In this document: positions 11,923 through 23,885 of the stretch, in pieces
Layout: each line of letters begins with the position of its first letter
Position numbering within the stretch: position 1 is the stretch's first letter
Origin: Sialis fuliginosa
Taxonomy: Eukaryota; Arthropoda; Insecta; Megaloptera; Sialidae
Assembly (NCBI GenBank): GCA_961205875.1
Contig: OY540812.1
Span: forward strand, 21,266,001-21,330,000
Direction: 5' to 3'
Length of the DNA stretch: 64,000 bases
Notes under the pieces: model-generated
Database searches by the model: none
What the model was told of the DNA's origin: nothing
The model's input: only the letters and a program-made list of their open reading frames with translations
Program-made: the position numbers and the translations under genes

Positions 11923-13701
11923 GAGTTTGTTCATTATTTTAATTTTAATAATACATTTATTATACCAATAAATTTTCCAACTACTAACCATAACTTTTTC
12001 AATTACATATAAATACTTATTCATGTTAGAAATGTATCAAATATATCAGTCGCGCCCGACGGAAGGTTAAAAATAAAATAATAATACGAATCACAAGTCA
12101 CAACGTGTGAATAGTTAAGCGTCGATGTTTACATTAACATGAACAGAAAATAGTAATAAATACATTAAACTGGTTTGGGTAAAGGCGGAGTTTAAGCTTA
12201 GCGAGCTGTCAAGCGAGGGGTACGGGACGGATAATTTTGTATCTTGGATAATAAGTTAGTTCAAGTTCCGATTGTAAGATGGCTTGAGTGCTGCCATCTA
12301 GAGCTTGGAACATCGTCCCCGTTTCATCAAAATACATTGCGTTGTTTCTCTTGTTATTCTTTACTCAATGCTAATGTGTACATTATAAATAATTGTTATT
12401 GAAAAGTTAACAGAAGAAAGAAATCATAATATTACTGTCAAATTATTATTTCTTATTAATTTCATACTTAAGCTTTTGTGATAGTTAGTCGAAATATAGT
12501 GGGGGTCAGATTGAATACCCCCCCCCCTCACACACACACAAAATGAAAATTCATAACGGAAAAATATATTTTTCTAATATTACTTAGTACTTTGTTTTTA
12601 CTAAAAGAAATAAGCTATTTTCGTATTTAAGAAATTTTAAAGGATTGAATTCAGTCAAATTAAGCAATTACAACATAATATGTATCTAAATGCAGTTATC
12701 AAAATTGTAGATACAATTTTCTATACTAGAATTTAAAAAAAAACATTACCCTAAATGCCAGCTCAAAACATTCATATTGGGGTTTCAAAGTTTCAATTTA
12801 AATAATACTTCCTATAGTTTACGCGAGGGGGCATTTTACTATAACAATAAGAACCATACAGTAATTGCAGAGTTAGATTTTAAAAATAAGGGGACTGCTT
12901 AGTAAAATTTATAATTTTTATAATATTATTATGAATTTAATTATTTATTTACTATAGTAAATAATAGTAAAACTTCGTCAAACTAAACTAATTAAGTGAA
13001 AACACTAATTAAGAGAGTATAACTTAAAATAAATGGAAATATGATATATCTACATATGCAGGTAAGTTATACTACATAGTAAAAAGTGAACTTGTAATTA
13101 AATATGTATGTACTGTACATACATATTAATTTACAAAACATTGTAAACGTTTAATGCTACATTATTATTACTTAATTGATAAAATTAAGTGTTTAACATA
13201 AATGAACATATCAATTATAAATGAATAATCATTTACAATAATAATGACAATTCAGACTAACGAAGGAAATGTTTAACTTCTTTCAATTCAGTCATATCCG
13301 CCATTAAGAATTATGTCTGGATTCACACAAGATTAAAAAATCGAATCTCCAGAAAATTACCTCTTTCTAAAGATCAATATCTACAAAAAGCATGTAGTGT
13401 AAAATATTTGAAAAGAATTCCATGTAATCGCGAAAAACTCCTCAGCAGTGGCGGATAAAGAAGAAATAATATGGGGAACCTATAATACAAATAAGTACTA
13501 TATAAATAAACCATATATCCCGTTATAGGTTTCGTTTTTTTTAGTATAGGTATGTGTATGTAATATTATCTCATGTCCCATCGTGGCTCAACCAATGTTC
13601 TCATTTTACAACAGAATATTAGAAACCAACATACTCATAAGGTGGGAAATATTTGTACTAAATTTTCATGTGAAAATCAATATTTTTGTTATTTGTAAAT
13701 T
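11923..13701. other. AT-rich intergenic DNA
   Basis: No gene is seen. 12340-12371 is the inverted match of 7497-7528. A C10 run followed by (CA)n lies at 12518-12541. A lone hAT-like CAGTGGCGGATAAAG lies near 13445. The rest is AT-rich without recognisable structure. Confidence 0.4.
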
Positions 13702-13799
13702 GACTAGGGTTTCACGCCGACTGGAATTTCGACGAGATGAAATAATTTAAATTTTGATGAGACGAATTTGAGACGATATCAACTGCATTTATGAATCTC
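13702..13799 (+). repeat. fragment of GACGAGAC-type repeat, end TAGGGTTTCACGCCG
   Basis: The sequence starts TAGGGTTTCACGCCGACTGG and continues with GACGAGATG and GACGAATTTGAGACG motifs. The reverse complement of the same end (GGCGTGAAACCCTA) occurs at 63245-63259, next to GAGACGAGAACG. Related GAGACGAGAC-rich pieces are at 16034, 29146-29533 and 62895-63260. The MITE at 13800 seems to interrupt this copy. Confidence 0.45.
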
Positions 13800-14137
13800 A
13801 TGTTCGGTATTATAAACGGTCTAACAAAATTTGCTAGCTAGCAAGCACTTTCAAATGAGGTTTATAACCTATCTGACAGTTCTTCTTTAGTTTCATAAAA
13901 TGTTTGACAATTTTCGCTCACGCGTGGTATGTAAACACCAACAGTATTAAAACATTGGCGATATTATAAAAATTATTTTGTACGGTCAGAGTCGCCAACT
14001 GTGTTACAATACGTTGAAGAATCATTGTTCTAAATTTCATAGCATATCCATAGATACATACTATACAGAACTAAAATCCTCATTTGAAAGTGCTTGCTAG
14101 CTAGCAAATTTGCTAGCTCCTTTATAATACTGGACAA
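13800..14137. mobile_element. MITE family A, copy 1 (TIR with GCTAGCTAGC)
   Basis: This ~338-bp palindromic-ended element has outer TIR ATGTTCGGTATTATAAACGG and the inverted partner TTTATAATACTGGACAAT. Inside lies a conserved block TTGCTAGCTAGCAAG next to CACTTTCAAATGAGG, again matched in inverse at the right end. Two further copies (50313-50646, 55557-55869) share both ends and the middle block around TGTAACACAGTTGGC. All three are non-coding. No convincing target duplication was fixed. Confidence 0.8.
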
Positions 14138-14980
14138 TGTCAGTTTTAGGAGAATTGACAATAAATATCTGGTATATACATATATGTCAACATGATTTCA
14201 GTATAATTTTATGACTGTAATGCTCGAAAATATCAACCAATTTAATGCTCTTTTAGCGCTAAATACTTCAACGTGATTTAAATGTCATATGATATATATT
14301 TAAAATCATAGAGTTAAATGCTAGACTCTCATACAAAAATGTACATAATATGCATTGTAAAAACATAGTACAGACATTTTAAAATCCTTGAATCGTCAGC
14401 TTTTATTTGATACCCCATTTGGACATTGGGATTGGACAACAAAATTTGGTAGCCAATTTTCTTTGCTCAAAAAACTCCAAAAGTTGAAAAATTTATTTTT
14501 ATAACTCGTCTATTATTGGTTCACAATTTACTATAATTATGCCAAATCTAAGCTTTCTATTGTTCATGTGGTTCAGTAAATAGAAAACTGTGACAGACAG
14601 ACAAACAGACTCAGTGTTGATTTCATAAGTGTTCCTTTTTCCGATTTTGGTACGGAACACTAAAAATAACTGAAAGTTCAAAAAGGTTGAAGAACATCAT
14701 CCATGCCCCTGAGAGAGTTAGAATGACGTCATATACACACGCACTGACACGCACATTCGCAGTAAATGGGTTCGGTGCTAGGGAGCGTCCGACCCGATTG
14801 CTCTAGCATGATAAAGAATTTAGGACGGTCGTAGTTTTATTTTTAATTTTATTACACCACCCGCGCCGTACCACAGGGTTGTTGTGCGTTCCATTTTGTT
14901 GGTGTAATGGATTGATCAACATTTGTCATTGGAGATCATGTTTCCATGCATTGCAGTAACTGATAGCTAATACGTAATTT
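14138..14980. other. AT-rich intergenic DNA with repeat tail
   Basis: 14585-14665 carries GACAGACAGACAAACAGACT then TACGGAACACTAAAA. The same tail recurs at 37796-37852, so it is a dispersed-element end. 14760-14935 is a GC-richer patch with a short inverted repeat ATTACACCA/TGGTGTAAT. No gene is seen. Confidence 0.45.
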
Positions 14981-15340
14981 CTAGCTCTCCGCGGTTTCGC
15001 TCGCTTTAAATATAAAATTTAGATATATGGTATCGCGGAGTTCATTTTAGATCTTTTTATTCTATAATACACAATTCCTTACCACATTATTTTGTTCAAT
15101 ATTTAACGGTTTAGATTGCAAAAGAGCGTGCTAGCGGCCAACTTTTTTCCAACTTGATTTACTATTATTGTCACTGCTTGTTCCTTATGTTACCTAACGT
15201 AACAAAATATATACTAAAACCTGGGCACTGAAAATATCTATGAATTAAAAAAAACAAACATCAAATAAGTGGTTCTCGAGTGATAAGCGCACTAATGGAC
15301 ATACGGACAGAGAGACGTTTCGTTTTATAATATGTAAGGA
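14981..15340 (-). mobile_element. non-autonomous Helitron-like element
   Basis: Read on the minus strand it begins after an A with TCCTTACATATTATAAAACG and ends GCGAAACCGCGGAGAGCTAG, a TC...CTAG structure with a GC-rich hairpin-like stretch just before CTAG, as in Helitrons. The 3' flank base is A rather than the expected T, a small departure. A related partial copy at 35060-35316 shares the middle (TTACCTAACGTAACAAAATA, GTGGTTCTCGAGTGATAAGC). Non-coding, about 360 bp. Confidence 0.55.
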
Positions 15341-15563
15341 TTCGTAGCAAGAGTAAGTATATAGGTAGGCCAACGAGTTTTAATATGTATTTATAGCATT
15401 TTCTTATGAAATTCTTTAAATAACTGATTAATCAATTTTCATGAAGCTAGAGGATTTAGAAAACACGAAATAATCGTATTTAAAATAAACTATTTTAGTA
15501 AAATAAAAATTACCACATTACGTGAAAATGCCATTTCAGATTTTGATAAAAATCTATCAGGGT

Positions 15564-15851
15564 CAGTGGCTTAGTAAGAAAAATTTTCGGGGGGGGGGGG
15601 GGGGGGGTTAAGCCTGGGTGTCCCAAAATATGTGAAATTATTATCATAATTGAATGACCTAAAAAAAAAAAAATAATTATTTCACATATTTTAAGAACAT
15701 TGAATATTTCGGGGGGGGGGGGGGGGGGGGTTATAATCACAAAATAGGTCAATCAATTCAAAATTGTACTAATAATTTCATATATTTTAAGAACATTGAA
15801 TATTTCGGGGGGGGGTTCGACCCCAAAACCCCCCCCGTTCCTACGCCACTG
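15564..15851. mobile_element. hAT MITE with long G homopolymers, TSD ATCAGGGT
   Basis: The element starts CAGTGGCTTAGTAAG and ends CTACGCCACTG, giving a short hAT-type TIR. It is flanked by a perfect 8-bp direct repeat ATCAGGGT at 15556-15563 and 15852-15859. Inside are two uninterrupted G runs of about 17-20 nt and a shorter G9 run, each preceded by TATTTCG or ATTTTCG, within a degenerate ~115-bp tandem repeat (CACATATTTTAAGAACATTG). The proline-rich frame on the minus strand comes only from the G runs. Confidence 0.85.
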
Positions 15852-16108
15852 ATCAGGGTATAGAAAAATATGGAAATTTTTAAAAACAGTTTACCGTTGA
15901 GTTTTAAAAATGGGAATTATAATCATTACAAAGTTGTAAAACTTAAGATTAAATATTCTATACTGACTTAAAAGCTATAAATCACTGATAGTCTGTGTGA
16001 AAAGTTTTTATATTAGTCTGATATTAGTTTGACTAGGGCTGAACACAAGACGAGATGATACGAGAGTTAGGTAAATCTTGGTTTTTGTAACTGAAATCTC
16101 GTATTAAA

Positions 16109-16467
16109 CTTTAAGGGTCGATCCAGACTATCGTACCGGTCCCGACCAGATCTCGGTCCGGTCTCGCTCCAATCAAATATAAATAAACAATAAACAATAA
16201 AATCATCCACACTATAGGTATCGTGCCGGTCTCGCTCCAGTCATACTCCAATACAGTCTTTAGGGTCGATCCAAACTATTGTGCCGGTCTCGGTCCGGTC
16301 TCGCTCCAGTCAAATATTCAGTATAGTAAATACTGTATTGGAGTGTGATTGGAGCGAGATCGGCACGATACCTATAGTGTGGATGCGTTCATTGTTTATT
16401 ATTTATTTATATTTGATTGGAGCGAGACCGGACCGGGATCGGCACGATAGTGTGGATCGGCCCTAAA
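16109..16467. mobile_element. MITE family B, copy 1 (TTTAGGGTCGATCC ends)
   Basis: Ends AGGGTCGATCCAGACTATCG (left) and CGATAGTGTGGATCGGCCCT (right) are inverted partners, followed inward by CCGGTCTCGCTCCAATCAAA and its inverse GATTGGAGCGAGACCGG. A second left-type end (TTTAGGGTCGATCCAAAC) begins at 16260, so the copy is nested or rearranged. Related copies: 31380-31505 (left half only) and 53921-54256. Short open frames here are palindrome artefacts. Confidence 0.7.
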
Positions 16468-16777
16468 ATGACGGTCTTGTCTCGATCTAGTCTTGTGGAA
16501 ATTGCGATAGGGGATATTGTGATATAGGGATTATGGATGTCACTTTGTGACGTCTCACAAAATTGAAGCCATTTTATCTTGGTCTCATCTAGTAAAAAAT
16601 AAACTGATCTTATTTCATACACGTGATTAAGATCGAAATCAGGGTGAAATTTCAACAATGTAACGAAAATAAATAATTTTTGTTATGATAATCGGTAAAA
16701 CAGGTTTTTTTAGTTTTTTATTTGCACGCTAGATGTTACTACGCCAAGGAATTATAACTTCTAATGTGAGTACATTA

Positions 16778-17194
16778 GGGTGGTCCTTATATGGGGTTCG
16801 GACGAATTTTGACCGGGCCGCCCCCCAAATCAGCTCCAAATAATTCAAAAAAATGTGGAAAAATTTCAGCCCTCTATCTTAAACAATAGCCATTACCAGA
16901 GGGGGGTGATTTTCCCATTTAAAATACACGTGTTTTTTTTATTTTTCAAAGACCTGCGTACTAGAGTATCTTAAACTATTTCTAAAAATCTAGAATACTC
17001 ATGAAAGCATCCCTGGTACTCATATTTCATATCTTAATGGATAAAGTAAATTTCTGATTCAACGTTGTCTGCTATATGGGTCATTGGGTCATTCCATCAA
17101 GAAAAATAAATAAAAAATTCTTTTTGAATTATTTGGAGCTGATTTGGGGGGCGGCCCGGTCAAAATTTGTCCGAACCCCATATAAGGACCACCC
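16778..17194. mobile_element. Tc1/mariner-like MITE, TA duplication, ~75-bp TIRs
   Basis: GGGTGGTCCTTATATGGGGT at the left and its exact inverse ending GGACCACCC at the right are each flanked by TA (16776-16777 and 17195-17196). The inverted repeat continues inward for about 75 bp through CGGACGAATTTTGACCGGGC and TCAGCTCCAAATAATTC, with only a few mismatches. The element is 417 bp and non-coding. TA duplication is the hallmark of the IS630-Tc1-mariner group. It interrupts a repeat whose uninterrupted relative lies at 36690-36790. Confidence 0.8.
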
Positions 17195-17301
17195 TAGAGT
17201 ACATAAGTACTTACACCCACTTTTTTACATTTTTTACGTTAAAATTCAAAGGGTCTCGTTTTGTCCGAATTAAAGTCAATCTTGTCTCGACGAGCAGTCC
17301 T

Positions 17302-19895
17302 AGTTTTGACGTATTCGACCATAAACAAAAATAATTATTTTATAAGAACGGCAACTCGTAAAAACAAAAAACAATAGAAAACAACTTCGAACTGATATGA
17401 AAGATTTTTCTCATAATGAATATAAAATTTCAACGTAATAAAATCGTTATTGTATTGTTGAATGTACTCGTATTCAAAAAAAGAAGGTATTCGTGAGAAC
17501 AGCTGGACCCTCCACTTTTTATGTACATACATATATCTAAACTCGTATAATATTTTTTTTAGCTACGCTACTGGTCCAAGGATTATAATATATTAAGAGA
17601 AAATAGTACATATGTTATTTTGAGAAATAATATAATAAATCAACAAAGTTATTGTTTTGGAGTCATGAATTATGGTATTTTGGCCTACTAACTTATATTT
17701 CTCGAGTTATTCTCCCATAAAATACACGGAAGGGATCTTTCAATACTTCTAGACATGATTTTCATGGGTTCTATGCAAATAATACTTTAATTACATTTAA
17801 TATCGATTAATATTTCCTAGCCTTCTTTGAAGTACAACTCGAGATTGAGACAGATAAATTATACTATATACTAATAACTTATAGATTTTCTTCAATTAGA
17901 GTATAAATAATTAATATATACCCTAATTACATATATACAGGGCATTAGCCAATATTGGGAAAATTTTTAAAATGGATTTTAAATTATAAAATTATATTTA
18001 CATAGCATATAGGATTTGAATTCAAGCAAAATCTTCTCTTCTATGAGAATTTTCAATCTACATAATATGAAAAGCTACAACCAACACATTTACTCTATTT
18101 CCTGCTCTACAATTAGAAGTTTCATAGTTGAATCCTATTATCTTTATTGAAAAGTAGATAAGTATGCAAGATTACAAGCATGAAGTAAAATAGTCTGACA
18201 TTTATTATTGCACACAATTGACACTTTAAACCAATGGTTCTAAAACTTTTTCAAGTGGAGGCACCCTACTTAAACATAAATAAACTCATATGACCTTAAT
18301 ATACTTAATTTTAGTTTTACTTTTTCATCAGATCCAAAAACTACATATTTGTGATCATTTCTGAAAGCAGAAAAATGTCTCCTATTTCTACTTGATCTTT
18401 TCGTTTCAGATCAAAATAGACTTTTTTAGTTTGCTCTGTCTACATGTTATGTGTCTGTCCCTTTAATATGTGTGACATGTTTAACTAAAGAATTATAAAC
18501 AGATTTTAATGAAACTTGGTTTGTAAATTGGTTCTGGTTAATATGTTCATATATAAAAATCATCTAAATTGGATAGAGTTCCTAAATTGTTCTTTGTTTT
18601 CAAAATATATCAAAAAGACACATGCTATGTAAAAATTGTATAGACTTTTTTTGTAATCAATAAATTTTCTATAAAACAGATGAATTTTTATAGTAAAATA
18701 GTCCCTAACAAAGATATATCACCCTTTAAGAATTTAGCACGAAGACATACTGGCGAATAAAAGGGGGGCTGACAGGACTCTATTCGTCAACAAGCTTTTT
18801 TTGGTCGTCATCAAAAAAAATCCAGGTTTCTTAACAGGAGGGGACCCGCCAAAAATCCTGACTCGGGTGGCCACGATAAAATATGCGAACCATGAATTTA
18901 GGATTCTTATATTTAGAGTATCCAATTAGAGTTTTTTACCTTCGCGACACTTTTTTGACACACCTGCGATAAAAAATGGTACCATCTTCCTTGTTTTACA
19001 ATCGTTGTTGTATAATGTGACTCCTTATATAAAATTAATATAAAAAAATAAATAATGCTTCATATTTTCAGATAATATTAATGCATATGTAATAAACAAC
19101 ATAATTTTTGATCAAATATGTATCTTAGAAATAAACCGGCGCTTGATCTCTTTAATAACAAGAAAACTGACCATCTGGTTATAAAATATCAGACTCTAAA
19201 TTTTGCATCCTACGCCAAATATAAATATTAACTATACTATTCTAACATAAGCATACATCTCATCATTTACGCCAATAAAATTTTAACACAGTTACAAAGT
19301 ACTAGAATAACAATTACATGATCTTAATCAAACATCAATAAATTCTTCATTTGGTATTACACTTAAACTCCATATTACTTTCACGTAATTGTGAACAAAA
19401 AAACCGACGCCCACTTTAAAACCACATCTTGGCTGTTTTCTTTAGTGCAGATCTAAATTTTACCTTCGGCAGAGATCTACAGCATATGTTTTTATATGCA
19501 TATATGCGTGGATTTGTATTTATTTATAATACATATATACAGGGTGAAGAATGTGTAATTAATAATTAGTGCATAGTATATATGTATGTATACGAAAATT
19601 AATGTTATTTAACATATTTTATAAGCAAATATTTACTCTTCTGTTAATATTATGGCTAAATAATAAATATTTATTTTTGTAATTTTGATGCTTGATCCAG
19701 AAATACTTATTTTCGAATTTTAATTAAATGATTTAAATTATTTAATTAAAATTTCACTAAAATTGATTTGGTAGGTAATATTCAATTCACTAATTATTCG
19801 TACGTGTCACTGCTCAGCTATTTGGTAGATAAGCGTGATGATCTATAGTATAGCCTAAATTAATTAGGGTTTATGAAAGTAATATAAGAAATCGC
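17302..19895. other. AT-rich intergenic DNA with old repeats
   Basis: No gene is seen. 18340-18640 is the second copy of the dispersed repeat at 5400. A hAT-like end CAATGGTTCTAAAACTTTTTC lies near 18230. 18755-18780 (GGGGGGCTGACAGGACTCTA) resembles 47270-47290. A TACAGGGTGAAG terminus-like motif lies near 19548. Otherwise AT-rich and featureless. Confidence 0.45.
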
Positions 19896-20182
19896 TCTAG
19901 AGCAAAAGAAAATGTAACACTATCTGTGAGGTGTCAAATCGTTTATATTTGCTTGGGATTTTAAAGCAACGGCAATTAATATATAATATTGTATATGCTG
20001 ATTCTATAATGTAATATAATGTTATACACTTAATACCACTGCTTTTAGACCGTTGAATTTTACTTAACGCGCATGCGTCAAGGTCATTCAAATATATCAT
20101 ACCATCAATTACAGTTGTCAGTCGGCTATTATTTATATTTAACACCCCATAGATAGCATTACCTTTGCTTTTGCTCTAGAAT
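19896..20182. mobile_element. MITE, ~287 bp, TIR TCTAGAGCAAAAG
   Basis: Left end CTCTAGAGCAAAAGAAAATG, followed by TAACACTATCTGTGAGGTGT, is matched in inverse by ACACCCCATAGATAGCATTACC, then TTTGCTTTTGCTCTAG at the right. The TIRs are about 44 bp with roughly seven differences. The small minus-strand frame spanning most of it has no recognisable family and is probably fortuitous. Confidence 0.65.
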
Positions 20183-20678
20183 AAATTCTTTAAAATACCA
20201 CAGATTAAGCTTTCTAACAGCGAAAATTCCATTAAAAATATTTTTTTGGTAAATTTTTTTTATATCCTGTTATTGACAATTGTATTCGCATGTACGAGGT
20301 CATATCAAGTCGGTTTCGGTACTTCGTTTTGGTACTAAATGTTGATAGATATAGTGTTAAATATGCCAAAGTTCGGAAATACACTAAAATTCTTATATAA
20401 TAGGTACATAATACATAATTATAAATCTTTATAAAAAAATTATGATTTATCAATTCAATCTATTTTGAAATATAGAATAAATCTGAATATCTATTACTTT
20501 TTATTAGGTATGTTGAATTTAACTTCTCACATGAGGGTTGTTATAACGCGTCGTTAATTCTTGTTTAACATGGGGACAAATTTTTTCTGCCTTATTTGTT
20601 ATAAACTTAATTTTTAAATATTTTCATATTCATTTCATAATGAAAAAAAATATTGTAATGTTTACATTTTTTAAGAAA
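20183..20678. other. AT-rich intergenic DNA
   Basis: I see no gene, RNA or clear repeat in this stretch. Confidence 0.4.
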
Positions 20679-20882
20679 CAAGCGGTTCTTAAACTAGGGT
20701 CCGCTGAAATTTTGCCAAGGGTCCGTGAAACATATTTTGCATAAATCAAAGTACTTTTACATTTCTATTTACTAATGATAAATCAGTACCTAACTACTTT
20801 TTTTTGTTTTCTGTCAGGAGGGAGTCCCTGAAAAATAATTGTTCAAAAAAGGGTCCATAGACCACTTGTTTAAGAGCCGCTG
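20679..20882. mobile_element. hAT-like MITE, TIR CAGCGGYTCTTAAAC
   Basis: Left end CAAGCGGTTCTTAAACTAGG and right end GTTTAAGAGCCGCTG are inverted partners. Inner inverted blocks GGGTCCG...GTGAAACATA and AGGGTCCATAGACC are also visible. This CAGNGGTTCTYAAAC type of end is typical of non-autonomous hAT elements in animals. The flanking 8-mers do not match, so the insertion is old or the left end is mutated (extra A after CA). Confidence 0.55.
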
Positions 20883-22387
20883 ATGTAGACAATGTTGAAA
20901 TAAAACTTTATAAAAATGTAGGTACTGATTTTGTCTTCATCAAATCGAGTCACTTTAACTAGGTATATAAACATCCTGTGTGTACTTATGTAGTAAATTC
21001 GTCACTAACGCCATAAGCAGACCTATACCTACACATGCATGACGATCGCGAGCGTGTAGGTGCAGTGGTTATGTCGCGGGCCTTGAGACAGTGTTGCCAA
21101 CGTCTCAGTGAAACCCACTCGACTGATGCAGTTGGTTGTCTTGTTGCTTGATTCATATGATTCTTTTCGTCACACTGCAGTGTTTTTTTGATCGATCGTT
21201 GATGGAGTTCATATTTAGAGAAGGAAGTGAAGTAAATTAGATTGAATCACTTTGTGTGGTCTAAGTCTTTTGAAAATAGGGGAATTATAAACAGTAGCGC
21301 GTTATGAGCCCTCATAAAAATAGTTTTTTTTTGTCGAATCAAAATTCAAAAATTTTATCATCACAATACCTGAAGACTTTTTTGTTCTTCAAGCAATTTT
21401 GGTGTGTATAATAAAAAATGGTCTTCACTAAAATTGCTAGAAGAGTAGAAAAAAGAGTTCACATACATTTTTTTACTTTATTTATATAACGGCCTCTCTT
21501 TATCCGACCCCCCCCCCCCTCACCCTTATCAAGGGGCCCTAGGCAATTTCCTAAAATGCCTACTGTGTAACGCGCAACCGATGATAAATAATACATAATT
21601 GAGTTTATCTCTAGATTTTCTATCAAAATATTATTGTAATTTAGACAAACGATTAAAATTGAAAAGTTATGATATTTATTCATAATTTTGATGGAATTAA
21701 AGAAGTATATAATACATAGTTTATTTTATTTTTTGAATTATGTTTGCTTAAAATTCACAAGTATTTTTAAATTATATACATAAAACAAATCATTTTCTAT
21801 TTTTTATCTTATTCTTATATTTTTCTCTCTAATTCAAATATTAATATTAAGCAGTATGTGAAAATACCTATTGCAATCAAATAATCGAGATTTTGACAGA
21901 AATATCCGTTTTATGTATCTCTGAATCTATTTAGATCATTTTCACTATGATATCTGTATACATTTCTAGAAATATTGAAATAAAGAAAGTCTTCATGTGA
22001 TGACCATATAAGATATTTCAATTAAAAATGCAGTAGGTATATTTTAGAATGTAGATAAGCGATTGGATAAAAATACGGTTTCACACGAGTCTAAAATAAG
22101 ATTGGCTTACATTTTTGCTAAACGAGACTTGCTTGAATTTTTTTGGAACTGATAGTAGTTTAATATTTTACATTTTACAAAATGATATCGGCTATATATT
22201 TGTCAATTTATTTTTTAATTTAAAATAATTTAATTTTTTATCCGTAACGTTTATTTTATTTTTTACTTGCACAGCTAATTTATTCACTGTACTCTATAGC
22301 ACTTCTAAAATTTCAAGGAACACATTGTAGTCCGTACGTTAAGGACGTACTTTTCCTCTGCACTTTTTGACAGAGACATGAATTTGG
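20883..22387. other. intergenic DNA with a GC-richer patch
   Basis: 21000-21260 is noticeably richer in G+C and CpG than its surroundings (for example CATGACGATCGCGAGCGTG and GTTATGTCGCGGGCC), so it could be a promoter or non-coding exon. No open frame or splice site decides this. 21505-21545 has a C13 run followed by GGGGCCCTAGG, like a hAT-type end. The remainder is AT-rich. Confidence 0.35.
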
Positions 22388-22976
22388 TATAATTGTACAT
22401 TAAACCTTCCTTTACAAAACTAGAAATGGCAATATAAAAAATAATACATTATACAGGATGTACTTTATAATTTAAAAAAATAGTTTTTTTCTAATAATGA
22501 ATTTTTGATTTATTGATAAATATAGGTCAATTTAACACAGTTTTTCTATTAATTTTTTCTCTATACAAAATTTATTAAAAAATATTTTTTTAGGATAACA
22601 GATTCACATATCTGATATAGAATTGTATCCTCTTTAATATTTGTTCTACAAATTTTTCACATAAGAAAACCCGTTTACGAGATATTTGAGAAAAAACGCA
22701 AGCTTTACTGCGCGTCCAAATTTTCTCATAATTTTAACCTCCACTTATACGGCAACGGTAACTCTAATCGTAAAATTTATAATAACAACTTTTGTTTAGA
22801 ATCTAACAAACATTATTTTTGGTATCATCTATTTTTGTCGTCCGAATAACCATTTGTGAGATAAATAAGAAAAACTAAACCCGTGAAGACATTTTTAACC
22901 CTAAAAGGTGGACCACATGGGTTTTTGAAATGTCGCCATTTCTAGTTTTATAGAGGAAGGTTTAATGTACAACTAT
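22388..22976. mobile_element. MITE, ~590 bp, TIR TARTTGTACATTAAACCTTCC
   Basis: TAATTGTACATTAAACCTTC at the left is matched by GAAGGTTTAATGTACAACTA at the right. The inverted match extends inward through ACTAGAAATGGC/GCCATTTCTAGT. It seems to sit in a larger repeat whose flanks also pair: TTAAGGACGTAC near 22340 and TTCTTAACGTCCGAAC near 23026. The inside includes a TACAGGATGTACTTTATAAT segment typical of another small insect repeat. Confidence 0.6.
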
Positions 22977-23885
22977 ATCAATTTTCTGGTTTTTATCAAA
23001 AAGTTCAAAGATTAGTCGAAATATCGTTCTTAACGTCCGAACTATTGATGCAGATTTCATTAAAATCGGTCCTGTAGTTTTCGAGATTACATTGAACAAA
23101 CACAACCTTTCTCTCTTTATAGTAAGTATAGATTTAGCTGATCTCGTTTCGTATCTATTTAACTTAATCTCGTGTGAATCCCGAGATAAACTTACCATAC
23201 ATAACAGACATCAGGTAAAATGTTAAGGTTGTAATAATAAATCATAATAATATCTACATTGTATACAATTCTGAATTACAAATTTGGAAACTATAGCCGA
23301 CGATATATTTCCGCTTGTTTATCTTATGTACTTTATAATTATTAGTTAAATGTAGGTTATACAAGTTATACAGAAAGTGCGTAGGCTAACGACCTTATGC
23401 AAAGAGCGCCACAAGGTCAATAATTCCTTATAAATATATTATCTTCTATATAAAACTTTTAACAATTACTTAGAAAGCAATATATATATTATTGGTGTGA
23501 CATTCTAGTAAATATACATAAATGTACTAATATGGACAAATATGAATAATAATTACAATTAATAAAAAGTGATGTGCGTAAAGAAGTAAAGATAAATATT
23601 ATAATTGATGAATAATAATTTTTTTTTTTTATAATTAATACTGATGACTATATTTTCAAAAATGTCCTTGGCCATAAAAAAATATTTATTAATTCAATAG
23701 CTAGGTCATATTTTAAGCCCACACATATTCCCATGTATATAAAAATCTAGAAGAATACTTTTTGAGAGCTTTAAATTTACATACATTAAAGGGCTTCTGG
23801 CTCTTGTTTTATTTATCTCGGTGTAAATCCGGCCCTGGGTACAGTTTAATGAAGAAAGCGAATAAAATGTGTATAGGTGATTTGC
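22977..23885. other. AT-rich intergenic DNA
   Basis: 23035-23140 (ATTAAAATCGGTCC...GAACAAACACAACC...TAGTAAGTATAGAT) resembles the 3' tail shared by many small insect elements. No gene is seen. Confidence 0.4.

Larger units (their letters stand above)
16034..17301. mobile_element. hAT-like composite element, TIR TAGGGCTG
   Basis: Left end TAGGGCTGAACACAAGACGAG is matched in inverse by TCGTCGAGAC..CAGTCCTA at the right. The flanks AGTTTGAC and GTTTTGAC match at six of eight positions, which fits an aged 8-bp hAT duplication. It has been filled by at least two younger insertions (16109-16467 and 16778-17194). The left inner part carries GAGATGATACGAG motifs of the GACGAGAC repeat type. No transposase frame remains. 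Confidence 0.5.

Noticed and set aside
15510-15752. Proline-run frame on the minus strand
   Set aside because: The proline runs are translations of the G homopolymers inside a hAT MITE.
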